From Streptomyces sp. 2131.1 (GTDB taxonomy: Bacteria > Actinomycetota > Actinomycetes > Streptomycetales > Streptomycetaceae): a DNA stretch of 64,000 bases. This document shows positions 25,819 to 34,316 of the stretch, piece by piece; the first letter of the stretch is position 1; the number at the start of each line of letters is the position of its first letter. The notes beneath the pieces were generated by a model that saw only the letters and a list, made by a program, of their open reading frames with translations, searched no databases and had not been told where the DNA came from. The DNA lies in contig NZ_FNSY01000001.1 in assembly GCF_900105515.1 (NCBI RefSeq), positions 6,622,001-6,686,000 on the forward strand, read 5' to 3'. A program made the translations under genes and the position numbers.

Positions 25819-27444
25819 GTGGCAGCCAACCGTCCGTCCGAGGCCACCGCACAGTGGTGGCGCGACGCCGCCATCTACCAGATCTACGTACGCAGCTTCG
25901 CCGATGGCGACGGCGACGGCACCGGCGATCTGGCAGGGGTACGGGCCAGGCTGCCCTACCTCGTCGAACTGGGCGTCGACGCCCTCTGGTTCACCCCCTG
26001 GTACCTCTCACCGCTGGCCGACGGCGGCTACGACGTGGCCGACTACCGCACCATCGACCCCGCGTTCGGCACCCTCGCCGAAGCCGAGAAACTCATCGCC
26101 GAGGCCCGCGAGCTGGGCATCCGCACCATCGTCGACATCGTGCCCAACCACGTCTCCGACCAGCACGCCTGGTTCCGCGCCGCCCTCGAAGCCGGCTCCG
26201 GCAGCCCCGAGCGCGACCTCTTCCACTTCCGCAAGGGCCGCGGCGCGAACGGCGAGATCCCGCCCAACGACTGGGTCTCCGAATTCGGCGGCACCCCCTG
26301 GACCCGGCTCGACGACGGCGAGTGGTACCTCCACCTCTTCGCCACCCAGCAGCCCGACCTCAACTGGGCCCACCCCGCCGTCCGCCGCGAACACGAGGAC
26401 GTGCTGCGCTTCTGGTTCGAACGCGGCGTCGCCGGCGTACGCATCGACTCCGCCGCCCTCCTCGCCAAGGACCCCGCGCTGCCCGACTTCACCCTCGGCA
26501 GCGACCCGCACCCCTTCGTCGACCGCGACGAACTCCACGACATCTACCGCTCCTGGCGTGCCATCGCCGACGAGTACGGCGGCGTCTTCGTCGGCGAGGT
26601 CTGGCTGCCCGACACCGAGCGCTTCGCCCGCTACCTGCGCCCCGACGAGCTGCACACCGCCTTCAACTTCAACTTCCTCGCCTGCCCCTGGGAGCCGGAG
26701 AAGCTGCGCGGCGCCATCGACGACACCCTCGCCGAGCACGCCTCCGTCGGCGCCCCCGCCACCTGGGTGCTCTGCAACCACGACGTCACCAGGACCGTCA
26801 CCCGGTACGGGCGTGAGGAGACCGGCTTCGACTTCGCGGCCAAGGCCTTCGGCACCCCCACCGACCTGGCGCTCGGCACCCGCCGCGCCCGCGCCGCCGC
26901 CCTGCTCTCGCTGGCCCTGCCCGGCGCCGCCTACCTCTACCAGGGCGAGGAACTCGGTCTGCCCGAGGCCGACATCCCGCTGGACCGCATCCAGGACCCG
27001 ATGCACTTCCGGAAGAACGGCACCGACCCGGGCCGGGACGGCTGCCGCGTGCCCATGCCCTGGGCGGCGGGCGAGCCCTACGCCGGATTCGGCGCCACCG
27101 CGGAACCCTGGCTCCCGCAGCCGGAGGGCTGGTCCGGATACGCCGCCGACATCCAGAACGGCGACCCGGACTCCATGCTCGGCCTCTACCGCGAGGCCCT
27201 GCGGCTGCGGCGCACCGAGCCGGGCTTCGGTACGGAGGGGGAGCCCGGCATCCAGCGGCTGACCTGGCTCGACGCCGCGCCGGGGGTGCTCGCCTTCGCC
27301 AGGACCGACGGACTGCTGTGCGTCGTCAACCTGGCCGCCGAGCCTGCGGAGCTGCCCCCGCACAGCGCGCTGCTGCTCACCAGCGGGCCGCTGGACGAGG
27401 CGGGCCGCCTCCCGCGGGACACGGCGGTGTGGCTGCGCGCCTGA
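25819..27444 (+). CDS. Intracellular alpha-glucosidase, GH13 family
   Basis: A 541-residue cytoplasmic enzyme without signal peptide. The GH13 barrel shows 'DAAIYQIYVRSFADGDGDGTGDL' at the start, region I 'DIVPNHVSD', region II 'GVRIDSAALL' with the nucleophile Asp, region III 'FVGEVWL' with the acid Glu, and region IV 'LCNHDVTR'. It resembles oligo-1,6-glucosidase/alpha-glucosidase enzymes (GH13 subfamilies 23/30). It would release glucose from the imported oligosaccharides. GTG start after AAAGGAA. Which linkage it prefers cannot be read from sequence; the locus suggests alpha-1,3. Confidence 0.92.
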   Translation: MAANRPSEATAQWWRDAAIYQIYVRSFADGDGDGTGDLAGVRARLPYLVELGVDALWFTPWYLSPLADGGYDVADYRTIDPAFGTLAEAEKLIAEARELGIRTIVDIVPNHVSDQHAWFRAALEAGSGSPERDLFHFRKGRGANGEIPPNDWVSEFGGTPWTRLDDGEWYLHLFATQQPDLNWAHPAVRREHEDVLRFWFERGVAGVRIDSAALLAKDPALPDFTLGSDPHPFVDRDELHDIYRSWRAIADEYGGVFVGEVWLPDTERFARYLRPDELHTAFNFNFLACPWEPEKLRGAIDDTLAEHASVGAPATWVLCNHDVTRTVTRYGREETGFDFAAKAFGTPTDLALGTRRARAAALLSLALPGAAYLYQGEELGLPEADIPLDRIQDPMHFRKNGTDPGRDGCRVPMPWAAGEPYAGFGATAEPWLPQPEGWSGYAADIQNGDPDSMLGLYREALRLRRTEPGFGTEGEPGIQRLTWLDAAPGVLAFARTDGLLCVVNLAAEPAELPPHSALLLTSGPLDEAGRLPRDTAVWLRA

Positions 27445-27456
27445 CGAGGCCACGGG

Positions 27457-27498
27457 CGTACGGGGCCGGGCGCGTGGGAGCGCGTCCAGCCCCGTACG
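27457..27498 (+). terminator. Terminator of the sugar-uptake operon
   Basis: CGTACGGGGC (27457-27466) pairs with GCCCCGTACG (27489-27498), with further inner complementarity between GGGCGCG and GCGCGTCC. Confidence 0.65.
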
Positions 27499-27539
27499 GC
27501 AGGTTCGCGGGCGGGCCGGGGCTGCGGCACAGTGGGCAT

Positions 27540-27866
27540 ATGGACGCTCCGAACGATCTGAATGCCCTCGCCGCCGAGCACCTGGCCGCCGCCCGCGAAG
27601 CCCCGCACGGCCGCAGCGCCCACCTCCTGCTCCACCAGGACCCGTTGCGGCAGACCGTCATCGCCCTGACGTCCGGCTCCGCGCTCGACGAGCACAACGC
27701 CCCGCCCGCCGCCTCGCTCCAAGTCCTGCGCGGCTCCGTCCGGCTCACCGCCGTCTCCGGCGACGTGGAACTGACACCCGGACGGCTGCACCCGATCCCG
27801 CAGGAGCGGCACGGGCTGCTCGCCCTGGAGGACGCCGTCGTCCTCCTCACCGCCGTCAATCCCTGA
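27540..27866 (+). CDS. Small cupin-like protein
   Basis: A 108-residue protein. 'PLRQTVIALTSGSALDEHNAPPAASLQVLRGSVRLTAVSGDVELTPGRLHPIPQERHGLLALEDAVVLLTAV' follows the cupin plan: an H-containing first motif, a turn, and a second motif 'PIPQERHGL' with one histidine. Function unknown; related proteins bind a metal. No ribosome site is obvious; CACAGT lies six bases before the ATG, so the message may be leaderless. Confidence 0.72.
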   Translation: MDAPNDLNALAAEHLAAAREAPHGRSAHLLLHQDPLRQTVIALTSGSALDEHNAPPAASLQVLRGSVRLTAVSGDVELTPGRLHPIPQERHGLLALEDAVVLLTAVNP

Positions 27867-27907
27867 GACCCTTGTGGGAGCGCTCTCCGGGTCGGCAGGA
27901 TGAGCCC

Positions 27908-28534
27908 GTGACGATCCTTCCCGGCCCACGGGCCTACCGACCCGACGACAGCGCGGCGCTCGCGGACATCTGCATACGCACCGCCGCCGGCGGCGGCGAC
28001 GCCCGGGACATCTACCCGGACCACGAACTGGTGCCGGCCATTTTCGCCACGCCCTACGCCCACCTCGAACCCGAGCTGACGTTCGTCCTCGACGACGGCA
28101 CGGGCCGCGCGGTCGGCTACATCCTCGGCACGGCCGACACCCCGCGCTTCGTCAAGGAGTTCCGCGAGCACTGGCTGCCCCGGGTCGCGGACCGCTACCC
28201 CCTGCCTGGGGGCCCGCCCCGGAGCCCCAGCGACGAGATGACCGCCCTCCTGCACAACCCGGAGCGCATGGTCCTGCCCGAGGTCGCCGACCACCCGGCC
28301 CACCTGCACATCGACCTGCTGCCCGACTGGCAGGGCAAGGGGTACGGGAGGGCGCTGATGAACACCTTCCTCGCGGCCCTGCACGCCCGGGGGGTGCGGG
28401 GCGTGCACCTCTCCATGCTCACCTCCAACACCCCCGCCAGGGCCTTCTACGACCGGCTCGGCTTCACCGAGATCCAGGTCCCGGACCCGGGCCCCGTCAC
28501 GTATCTCGTACGCGGCACGCAGCCGGATTCCTAG
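27908..28534 (+). CDS. GNAT family N-acetyltransferase
   Basis: A 208-residue acetyltransferase with motif A 'LHIDLLPDWQGKGYGRALMNTFLAALHARG' (Q-G-K-G-Y-G acetyl-CoA loop) and motif B 'TSNTPARAFYDRLGFTEI'. 'RTAAGGGDARDIYPDHELVPAIFATPYAHLEPE' is the conserved N-terminus of a Streptomyces subfamily that resembles the acetyltransferase-like domain of O-GlcNAcase. GTG at 27908 after AGGATGA. Substrate unknown. Confidence 0.85.
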   Translation: MTILPGPRAYRPDDSAALADICIRTAAGGGDARDIYPDHELVPAIFATPYAHLEPELTFVLDDGTGRAVGYILGTADTPRFVKEFREHWLPRVADRYPLPGGPPRSPSDEMTALLHNPERMVLPEVADHPAHLHIDLLPDWQGKGYGRALMNTFLAALHARGVRGVHLSMLTSNTPARAFYDRLGFTEIQVPDPGPVTYLVRGTQPDS

Positions 28535-28653
28535 GCCGTCTCCGGCGCACCTCCAGCCGGTTTCCATCCCGGCGGGTGCCGCCCGCATCTGCTGGGCAGG
28601 TACTCGTCGACCGCCGTCACCCGGGCGGCGGGTCCCGGTGGGAGGCGTGTGAC

Positions 28654-29526
28654 GTGAGCGAGCAGACCGTGTGGCAATTCACCGATGACCGGGGGCAGTT
28701 GTCGGCAACCGGGGAGCGCCCGCAGCGGGTGCTCGCCTATATCCAGGCCGGGGCGACCCTGTGGGACCACGGGATACGCCCGGCCGGGCTCTTCGGCTCC
28801 GGCCACGACGCCCCGGCCGCCCCGGACCCCGCGAAGACCGGGTCGCTGCCCCTGGACGGCATCGCGTACGCCGGTGCCGGCACCGCCCTGGACGTCGACG
28901 CCTTACTGAGCGGCGCGACCGACCTCGTCGTCGCCGTCAGCTACGGCGGCGGCCAGGTCTACGGCCTCGACCCGGAGACGGCCAAGCACCTGGAGGGCCA
29001 CGTCCCGGTCGTCGTCATCGACGTGGGCCAGGCCCGTACCCTCGCCGAAGTCGGCGACCGTTTCGCGGAGCTGGCGCGCTCGCTCGGCGCCGAGGAGCCC
29101 GCGGCGGCGACCGCGGAGCTGGACGTGGCGAGGGCGCGGCTGCGGGCGCTCACCGAGGGCCCCGACAGGGCGAGGGTCCTCGCCCTGTCACCGGCCGGCC
29201 AGGAGCAGGCGCACCTCGCCCGCCCCCGCATGTGGCCCGAGCTGCGGGTCCTCGCCGACCTGGGCGTCTGCCTCCTGGAGCCCGCCGACGGCCCCGGCGT
29301 CAACTGGTCCACGACCGGCTGGGCCGACGCCGCCGCGCTGCGCCCCGACGTCGTCCTCGCCGACATCCGCTCCAACGCCACCCCGCTCGACGAGTTGCGC
29401 GACAACCCCGATTGGGCGGCCGTCGCCGCAGCGGCCCGCGTGGTTCCGTGGAACCCGGAGCCGGTGTGCAGCGCGCACGCCCACGCGCGGTTCCTGGAGC
29501 AGGTGGCGGACGCGTTGGAGGGGTAG
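28654..29526 (+). CDS. Binding-protein-like (TroA/FhuD-fold) protein without signal peptide
   Basis: A 290-residue protein resembling the substrate-binding subunit of metal/siderophore ABC transporters: two lobes linked by a long helix (about residues 130-180), 'PQRVLAYIQAGATLWDHGIRPAGLFG' in lobe one, and 'LRPDVVLADIRSN', 'AAARVVPWNPEP' in lobe two. Unlike true binding proteins it has no signal peptide or lipobox; the N-terminus is acidic and polar, so it should stay in the cytoplasm. GTG at 28654 has a good GGGAGG site. Codon 84 (28903-28905) is TTA, so translation probably depends on bldA and is tied to development. No permease or ATPase is nearby. A cytoplasmic metal- or ligand-binding role is possible, not shown. 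Confidence 0.75.
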   Translation: MSEQTVWQFTDDRGQLSATGERPQRVLAYIQAGATLWDHGIRPAGLFGSGHDAPAAPDPAKTGSLPLDGIAYAGAGTALDVDALLSGATDLVVAVSYGGGQVYGLDPETAKHLEGHVPVVVIDVGQARTLAEVGDRFAELARSLGAEEPAAATAELDVARARLRALTEGPDRARVLALSPAGQEQAHLARPRMWPELRVLADLGVCLLEPADGPGVNWSTTGWADAAALRPDVVLADIRSNATPLDELRDNPDWAAVAAAARVVPWNPEPVCSAHAHARFLEQVADALEG

Positions 29527-29658
29527 CCGGCCTGCGGCGCGCGGCGCCCGCACACGCGTCCGTGGAGCGTCGCGTGCGAGGGTGCTGGGGGCCCGGGACG
29601 CCGTAGCGGCGGCCGGACCCCGCCATTCCGTCACCGCACCGAGGGAGACCACGCCCCC

Positions 29659-30591
29659 ATGCCCGACCACCCCGACTTCCTGGTCATCGGTGAATGCGTC
29701 GCCGACATCGTCCGGCTCCCCGGCGCCCCTGACCGGGTCCACCCCGGGGGCAGCCCGGCGAACGTGGCCCACGGGCTCGCCAGGCTGGGGCACGACGCGA
29801 CCCTGCTCACCCAGCTCGGACCGGACGACAACGGACGGCTGATCCGTGCGCACCTGGCCGGGGGAGGGGTGGAGGTGCGCACGGACGGTGCCCCGGGCCC
29901 CACCCCGTCGGCCGTCGTCACCCTGGACGGCGAAGGGCGGGCCTCGTACGCGTTCGACATCGCCTGGACGCTCGGCCCGGTCGTCCTCGACCGGCGCCCC
30001 CGGCACGTGCACACCGGGTCGATCGCCGCGGTGACCGAGCCCGGGGCGGCCGCCGTGCTCGCCGCCGTCGAGTCGCTGCGGGAGGCCGCCACGGTCAGCT
30101 ACGACCCCAATGTGCGGCCCGCGCTGATGGGGGACCACGAGGACGCCGTGCGCAGGGTCGAGCGGTGCGTGGGCCTCAGCGATGTGGTCAAGGCCAGCGA
30201 CGAGGACCTGGACTGGCTGTATCCGGGCCGGGACGCGACGGAGGCCGCCGAGCGGTGGCTCGACGCCGGTCCGGCCCTGGTCCTCGTCACCCGGGGCGGC
30301 GACGGGGCCACGGCTCTGCTGCCCGGCGGGTGGGTGTACACCGACGCGCTGCCCGTCGAAGTCGTCGACACCGTGGGCGCGGGGGATGCCTTCATGTCCG
30401 GCACGCTGCACGCCCTCGCCGCCCACGGCCTGCTAGGCGGCTCCGGCCGGGAACGGCTGCGCTCGGCGGACCGGGACACCGTGGGCGACGTGCTGCGCCA
30501 CGCAGCTGCGTCGGCGGCCGTCACCGTCGCCCGGGCCGGGGCGAACCCGCCCGACGAGGCGGAACTGCGTGCGGCCCTCGACCTGGGGTGA
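29659..30591 (+). CDS. PfkB-family carbohydrate kinase
   Basis: A 310-residue ribokinase-fold sugar kinase, probably a fructokinase-like enzyme. 'PDFLVIGECVADIVRLPG' and 'GGSPANVAHGLARLGHDATLLTQLGPDDNGRLI' are the N-terminal substrate-binding part (PfkB signature 1 region); 'VVDTVGAGDAFMSGTL' is signature 2 with the catalytic Asp. ATG at 29659 follows GAGGGAG. The sugar phosphorylated cannot be decided. It stands 77 bases before the ketosynthase cluster on the same strand; whether it belongs there is open. Confidence 0.88.
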   Translation: MPDHPDFLVIGECVADIVRLPGAPDRVHPGGSPANVAHGLARLGHDATLLTQLGPDDNGRLIRAHLAGGGVEVRTDGAPGPTPSAVVTLDGEGRASYAFDIAWTLGPVVLDRRPRHVHTGSIAAVTEPGAAAVLAAVESLREAATVSYDPNVRPALMGDHEDAVRRVERCVGLSDVVKASDEDLDWLYPGRDATEAAERWLDAGPALVLVTRGGDGATALLPGGWVYTDALPVEVVDTVGAGDAFMSGTLHALAAHGLLGGSGRERLRSADRDTVGDVLRHAAASAAVTVARAGANPPDEAELRAALDLG

Positions 30592-30668
30592 CGGAAACCG
30601 CCCGCACCCTTCCCAGCCCCCGCGCGTTGCCACTGAGAGAACCGGACGACACAGGGGAGGGCCGTGGC

Positions 30669-31916
30669 ATGGAGCGGGACGCGAGGACGACGACCGTGGT
30701 GACGGGACTGGGCCTGGTCACCCCCGTGGGCGACGACGAGCACGCCTTCTGGGCGGGGCTGTGCGCGGGCCGTTCGGCGGCCCGGCGCTGCGAGGAACTG
30801 GCCGGGCTGCCCGCCGACTTCGCCTGCCGGGCGGACGCGACCGACCTGGACGAGGCCGTGGGCGGCCGGTCCAGCTGGCGGATGGCGAGGTTCGTCAAGA
30901 TGGCCCTGGTCGCCGCGCGCCGGGCCGTCGCCGACGCCGGACTGCGCCCGGAGAGCTGGGACGGCGGCCGGGTCGGCGTCGTGCTCGGCGTCGGCGTGGG
31001 CGGGGTGGCCGTCCTCGTGGACAACGTCCGCCGGCTCGACGCGAGCGGCCCGCAGGCCGTCTCACCGCTCCTCGCGCCGATGATGATGCCCAACGCGGCC
31101 GCCGGCGAGATCGCCGTCGACCTGGGGGCGTACGGCCCCAGCCTCGCCCCGGCCACCGCCTGCGCCTCGGGCGCCACCGCCCTCGCCACCGCACACGACC
31201 TCCTCGCGGCCGGCCGGTGCGACATCGTCGTCGCGGGCGGCGCGGAGTCCGTCCTCACGCCTCTTGTGGTCGCCGCCTTCGCCCAGCTGGGCGCGCTGTC
31301 GACGCGCACCGGCGATCCGGCGGGCGCCTCCCGCCCCTTCGCCCCCGACCGCGACGGCTTCGTCCTGGGCGAGGGCGCCGCCGTGCTGGTCCTGGAACGC
31401 GCCGGGCACGCGGCCGCCCGGGGCGCCCGCGCACGGGCGGTGCTCGCCGGGTCCGGATCCGCCACCGACGCCCACCACCCCACCGCCCCCGACCCCGCGG
31501 GCCGGGGTGCCCGCCGCGCCGCCGAGGCCGCCCTGGAATCGGCGGGCTGGGACGGACACCAGGTCGACCACGTCAACGCCCACGGCACCGCGACCCCGCT
31601 CAACGACGCGATGGAGGCCGCGCTGATCGCCGGCCTCTTCCCGCACCGCCCCTCGGTCACCGCCCCGAAAGGCGTCCTCGGGCACACGCTCGCCGCCGGC
31701 GGGGCGATCGAGGCCGCCGCCACCGTGCTGACCCTGGAACACGGGCTGGTCCCGCCGGTCGCCAACCTGGACGCGCCGCCCGCCGAGTGGGACATCGACT
31801 GCGTGACCAAGCAGCCGCGCCGCCAGGAGGTCCGGCGGGCGGTCAGCCACTCCTTCGGCTTCGGGGGCCACAACGTCGTGCTCGCCTTCGAACGCGCCCG
31901 GCACGCCGACAGGTGA
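30669..31916 (+). CDS. Beta-ketoacyl-ACP synthase (KAS II-like), cluster copy 1
   Basis: A 415-residue condensing enzyme of the FabF/KAS II fold, joining an acyl chain to malonyl-ACP with loss of CO2. The Cys-His-His triad is intact: Cys165 in 'TACASGATA', His305 in 'HVNAHGTATP', His339 in 'VLGHTLAAGGAIEA', plus Lys334. It is therefore an active ketosynthase, not a chain-length factor. Residues 60-70 ('EAVGGRSSWRMARFVKMALVAAR') follow FabF. It differs from the second ketosynthase of the cluster around the active site (ATACAS against CTACSS) and in the gate region ('PMMMPNAAAGEI' against 'LLTIPNMPAAEI'), so the two probably accept different acyl chains. ATG at 30669 follows GGGGAGGG. Confidence 0.88.
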   Translation: MERDARTTTVVTGLGLVTPVGDDEHAFWAGLCAGRSAARRCEELAGLPADFACRADATDLDEAVGGRSSWRMARFVKMALVAARRAVADAGLRPESWDGGRVGVVLGVGVGGVAVLVDNVRRLDASGPQAVSPLLAPMMMPNAAAGEIAVDLGAYGPSLAPATACASGATALATAHDLLAAGRCDIVVAGGAESVLTPLVVAAFAQLGALSTRTGDPAGASRPFAPDRDGFVLGEGAAVLVLERAGHAAARGARARAVLAGSGSATDAHHPTAPDPAGRGARRAAEAALESAGWDGHQVDHVNAHGTATPLNDAMEAALIAGLFPHRPSVTAPKGVLGHTLAAGGAIEAAATVLTLEHGLVPPVANLDAPPAEWDIDCVTKQPRRQEVRRAVSHSFGFGGHNVVLAFERARHADR

Positions 31917-31967
31917 ACAACTGCGCGACCCCGGTGTCCTGACCGTGCGCCGGTCGTTCAGCTTTGT

Positions 31968-33833
31968 ATGACCACCACGCTCACCGGCACCGGCGCCACG
32001 GGGACCGGCGCCGAGCCCCTCGAACGCCCGCTCACCTCCGTACTCCTGGGCGCCGACGCCCGCCGCGAGCACGGCTTCTGGCGGCGGCTCGTCGCCACCG
32101 AACCGTTCCGCCTGCCCCCCGGGCCGGAGGCCGGCGGCACCCCCGAGGAACGGCTCGCCCGGGCGTACGCCCGGCTGCGCACTCTCAACGACGCCCTGGA
32201 CAGCGCCGCCCGCCCGGCCGCCGATCCCCGGGCGCTGGCGGCGCTGCACGAATGGCTCGCCCCCGTCGACCCGGCCCTCGCGACCATCGCGGGCATCCAC
32301 TACAACCTGTTCCTCGGCAGCCTCCTCGACCACGGGGCCGACGGCCCCCGCGACCTGTCCGACTTCCTCGACCTGCGGCGCACCGGGACCTTCCTGTGTA
32401 CGGAGGTGGCGCACGGGAACGACGCGGCCGCCGTCGAGACGACCGCCGCCTTCGACCCCGTGCGCGGCGGGTTCGTGCTGCACACCCCGCACTGCGGCGC
32501 GCAGAAGTTCATGCCCAACACCGGCCCCGCCGGCGGCCCCAAGTCGGGGCTGGTCGCCGCCCGGCTGCTCGTCGACGGCACCGACCACGGGGTGTTCCTG
32601 CTGCTGGTGCCCCTCACCGACGCCACCGGGCCGCTGCCCGGCGTACGGGTGCGCAGGCTCCCGGCGCGCATGGGCAGCCCCGTCGACCACAGCCTGACCT
32701 CCTTCGACCACGTCTTCGTGGGCCGCGACGCGCTGCTGACGGGGCCGCAGGGGCGGATCGACGACGACGGGGTCTTCCGCAGCGCCGTCGAGGGCCGCAG
32801 GCGCCGCTTCCTCGCCTCCATCGCCCGGGTCGTCGCGGGCAGGATCTGCATGAGCGCCAGCGCCGTCGGCTCCGCGCGCGCCACACTGGCCGTCGCGGTG
32901 CGCTACGGCGGCCACCGCCATGTCTCCGCCGGGCGCGGGGCGCGGCTGCCGGTGCTCGCGTACCGCACCCACCACGGGCCGCTCGCCGAGGCCATGGCGA
33001 CCGTCTTCGCCATGAGCCTGCTGCACCGCCGCGTCCTGGCCCGCTGGGAGGCGGCCGAATCCGGGCCGGAGTCCGCGCGCGAGGCGGCCGAACGGCTGGT
33101 CGACATCGCCAAGGGCTGGATCACCTGGCAGGCCCGCGCCGTCATCGTGGAGTCCCGGGAACGCTGCGGTGCCCAGGGGCTGCTGGAGAACAACGGGATG
33201 TCCGTGCTCGTCACCGGCGTCGAGGGCGCCATCACCGCCGAGGGCGACAACCTCGCGGTCCACGCCAGGGCCGCCGCCGCCCTGCTCGCGGCCGGCCCCG
33301 CGCACGAGCCGCCCGCCCCGGCCGCCGGCGACCTCACCGACCTGCGGTTCCTGGCCGGGCTCCTGGCACGGGCGGAGCAGCTGTGGTTCGCGCGCGCCGC
33401 CGCCCGCATGGCACCGGTCGCCCACGGAAACCCGCTGGAGCGGTGGAACGCCGCATCGGGCCCCGCCCTGCGCGGCGTCGACGCGCACGCCTGCAGGGAG
33501 GCGGCCGAGGCGTACGCCGACGCGGTCGAGGCGCTGCCCGCCGGGGCCGACCGGGACCGGCTGGACGAGCTGGCCCGGCTGTTCGCTCTCGGCCGGATCG
33601 CCCGCGTCAGCGGCGACCTCCTCGCGGCCGGCCACCTGAGCGCCGGTCAGGTCGAGGCGCTGACGGACCGCACCGAACAGCTCATCGCCGCGGTGGCGCC
33701 CCATCTCCCCGAACTCGCCGACTCCTTCGCCTTCCCCGACGAGATGCTCGCCGACTGGCCGATCACGGGCGCCCGCTACGCCGACGCCTACGACGATCCC
33801 GACGCCCACTGGCACCGGGAGGCGGGGCGATGA
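31968..33833 (+). CDS. Acyl-CoA oxidase/dehydrogenase-like flavoprotein
   Basis: A 621-residue protein with the domain plan of acyl-CoA oxidases rather than of the shorter (about 380-residue) dehydrogenases: N-terminal helices (1-135), beta domain (about 140-270) with 'GTFLCTEVAHGNDAAAVETTAAFD' and 'FMPNTGPAGGPKSGLVAARL', then helical domains with 'GRRRRFLASIARVVAGRICMSASAVGSARATLAVAVRYG' and 'ERCGAQGLLENNGMSVLVTGVEGAITAEGDNLAV'. The last is the FAD-binding/active-site stretch of the oxidases. It should desaturate an acyl thioester between C2 and C3 using FAD. Its substrate is presumably the carrier-protein- or CoA-bound chain of this cluster. No ribosome site precedes the ATG, 51 bases after the ketosynthase stop. 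Confidence 0.85.
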   Translation: MTTTLTGTGATGTGAEPLERPLTSVLLGADARREHGFWRRLVATEPFRLPPGPEAGGTPEERLARAYARLRTLNDALDSAARPAADPRALAALHEWLAPVDPALATIAGIHYNLFLGSLLDHGADGPRDLSDFLDLRRTGTFLCTEVAHGNDAAAVETTAAFDPVRGGFVLHTPHCGAQKFMPNTGPAGGPKSGLVAARLLVDGTDHGVFLLLVPLTDATGPLPGVRVRRLPARMGSPVDHSLTSFDHVFVGRDALLTGPQGRIDDDGVFRSAVEGRRRRFLASIARVVAGRICMSASAVGSARATLAVAVRYGGHRHVSAGRGARLPVLAYRTHHGPLAEAMATVFAMSLLHRRVLARWEAAESGPESAREAAERLVDIAKGWITWQARAVIVESRERCGAQGLLENNGMSVLVTGVEGAITAEGDNLAVHARAAAALLAAGPAHEPPAPAAGDLTDLRFLAGLLARAEQLWFARAAARMAPVAHGNPLERWNAASGPALRGVDAHACREAAEAYADAVEALPAGADRDRLDELARLFALGRIARVSGDLLAAGHLSAGQVEALTDRTEQLIAAVAPHLPELADSFAFPDEMLADWPITGARYADAYDDPDAHWHREAGR

Positions 33834-33985
33834 GGGGCACCCGGACGCCCCGCGCCGCGCGGACCGTACAGGGGCTCGGGACCGGGGCCGTACTCCTCGC
33901 GTACTGGACCACCGTCGCCCTGCTCGCACGCTGGACCGGAGAGCCGCGGACGAGCGGTGCCGAATCGGTTCGCCGCAAGGCGTAA
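33830..33985 (+). CDS. 51-residue single-helix membrane peptide
   Basis: Too short for most gene callers. The ATG overlaps the stop of the oxidase gene (ATGA), the mark of translational coupling. The product has a basic N-terminus (about five Arg in the first 13 residues), one hydrophobic helix 'LGTGAVLLAYWTTVALLARW' (residues 16-35) and a polar basic tail, a typical N-in single-span topology. Codon use matches the flanking genes. No family is recognised. It may anchor or modulate the oxidase or the condensing enzymes at the membrane. Confidence 0.6.
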   Translation: MRGTRTPRAARTVQGLGTGAVLLAYWTTVALLARWTGEPRTSGAESVRRKA

Positions 33986-34073
33986 CCGGATCGACGCTGC
34001 TCAGTTGTTCCGGCGTCGGGCCGTGTGCACCGGCCCCGGAGACCGCACGCGATGCCATGAGGAAAGGAAGACC

Positions 34074-34316
34074 ATGAGCACGATCGACCCCCGCATCACC
34101 GACGTACTGAGCCGTACCTTCAAGGTTCCGGTGGCCGAGATCCACCCGGAAGCCACGATGGACGGCCTGGACATGGACTCCCTCGCGGCCGCGGAGTTCG
34201 CCGTCGTCCTCCGGGAGACCACCGGCGTCGAGCTGGCGACCGGCACGCTGACCCGGGGGACCACCCTCGCCGAACTCACGGCGCACCTCCACGCGGCCGC
34301 GGGCACCGCCCGATGA
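34074..34316 (+). CDS. Acyl carrier protein
   Basis: An 80-residue carrier protein. Ser36 in 'MDGLDMDSLAAAEFAVVLRE' is the phosphopantetheine attachment site (DSL motif), placed in the usual loop before helix II. The sequence is acidic overall and compatible with a type II fatty acid or polyketide synthase. ATG at 34074 follows GAGGAAAGGAAG, the best ribosome site of the cluster, consistent with a need for excess carrier protein. Its stop overlaps the start of the second ketosynthase (ATGA). A lone ACP away from fabDHF points to a specialised pathway. Confidence 0.92.
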   Translation: MSTIDPRITDVLSRTFKVPVAEIHPEATMDGLDMDSLAAAEFAVVLRETTGVELATGTLTRGTTLAELTAHLHAAAGTAR

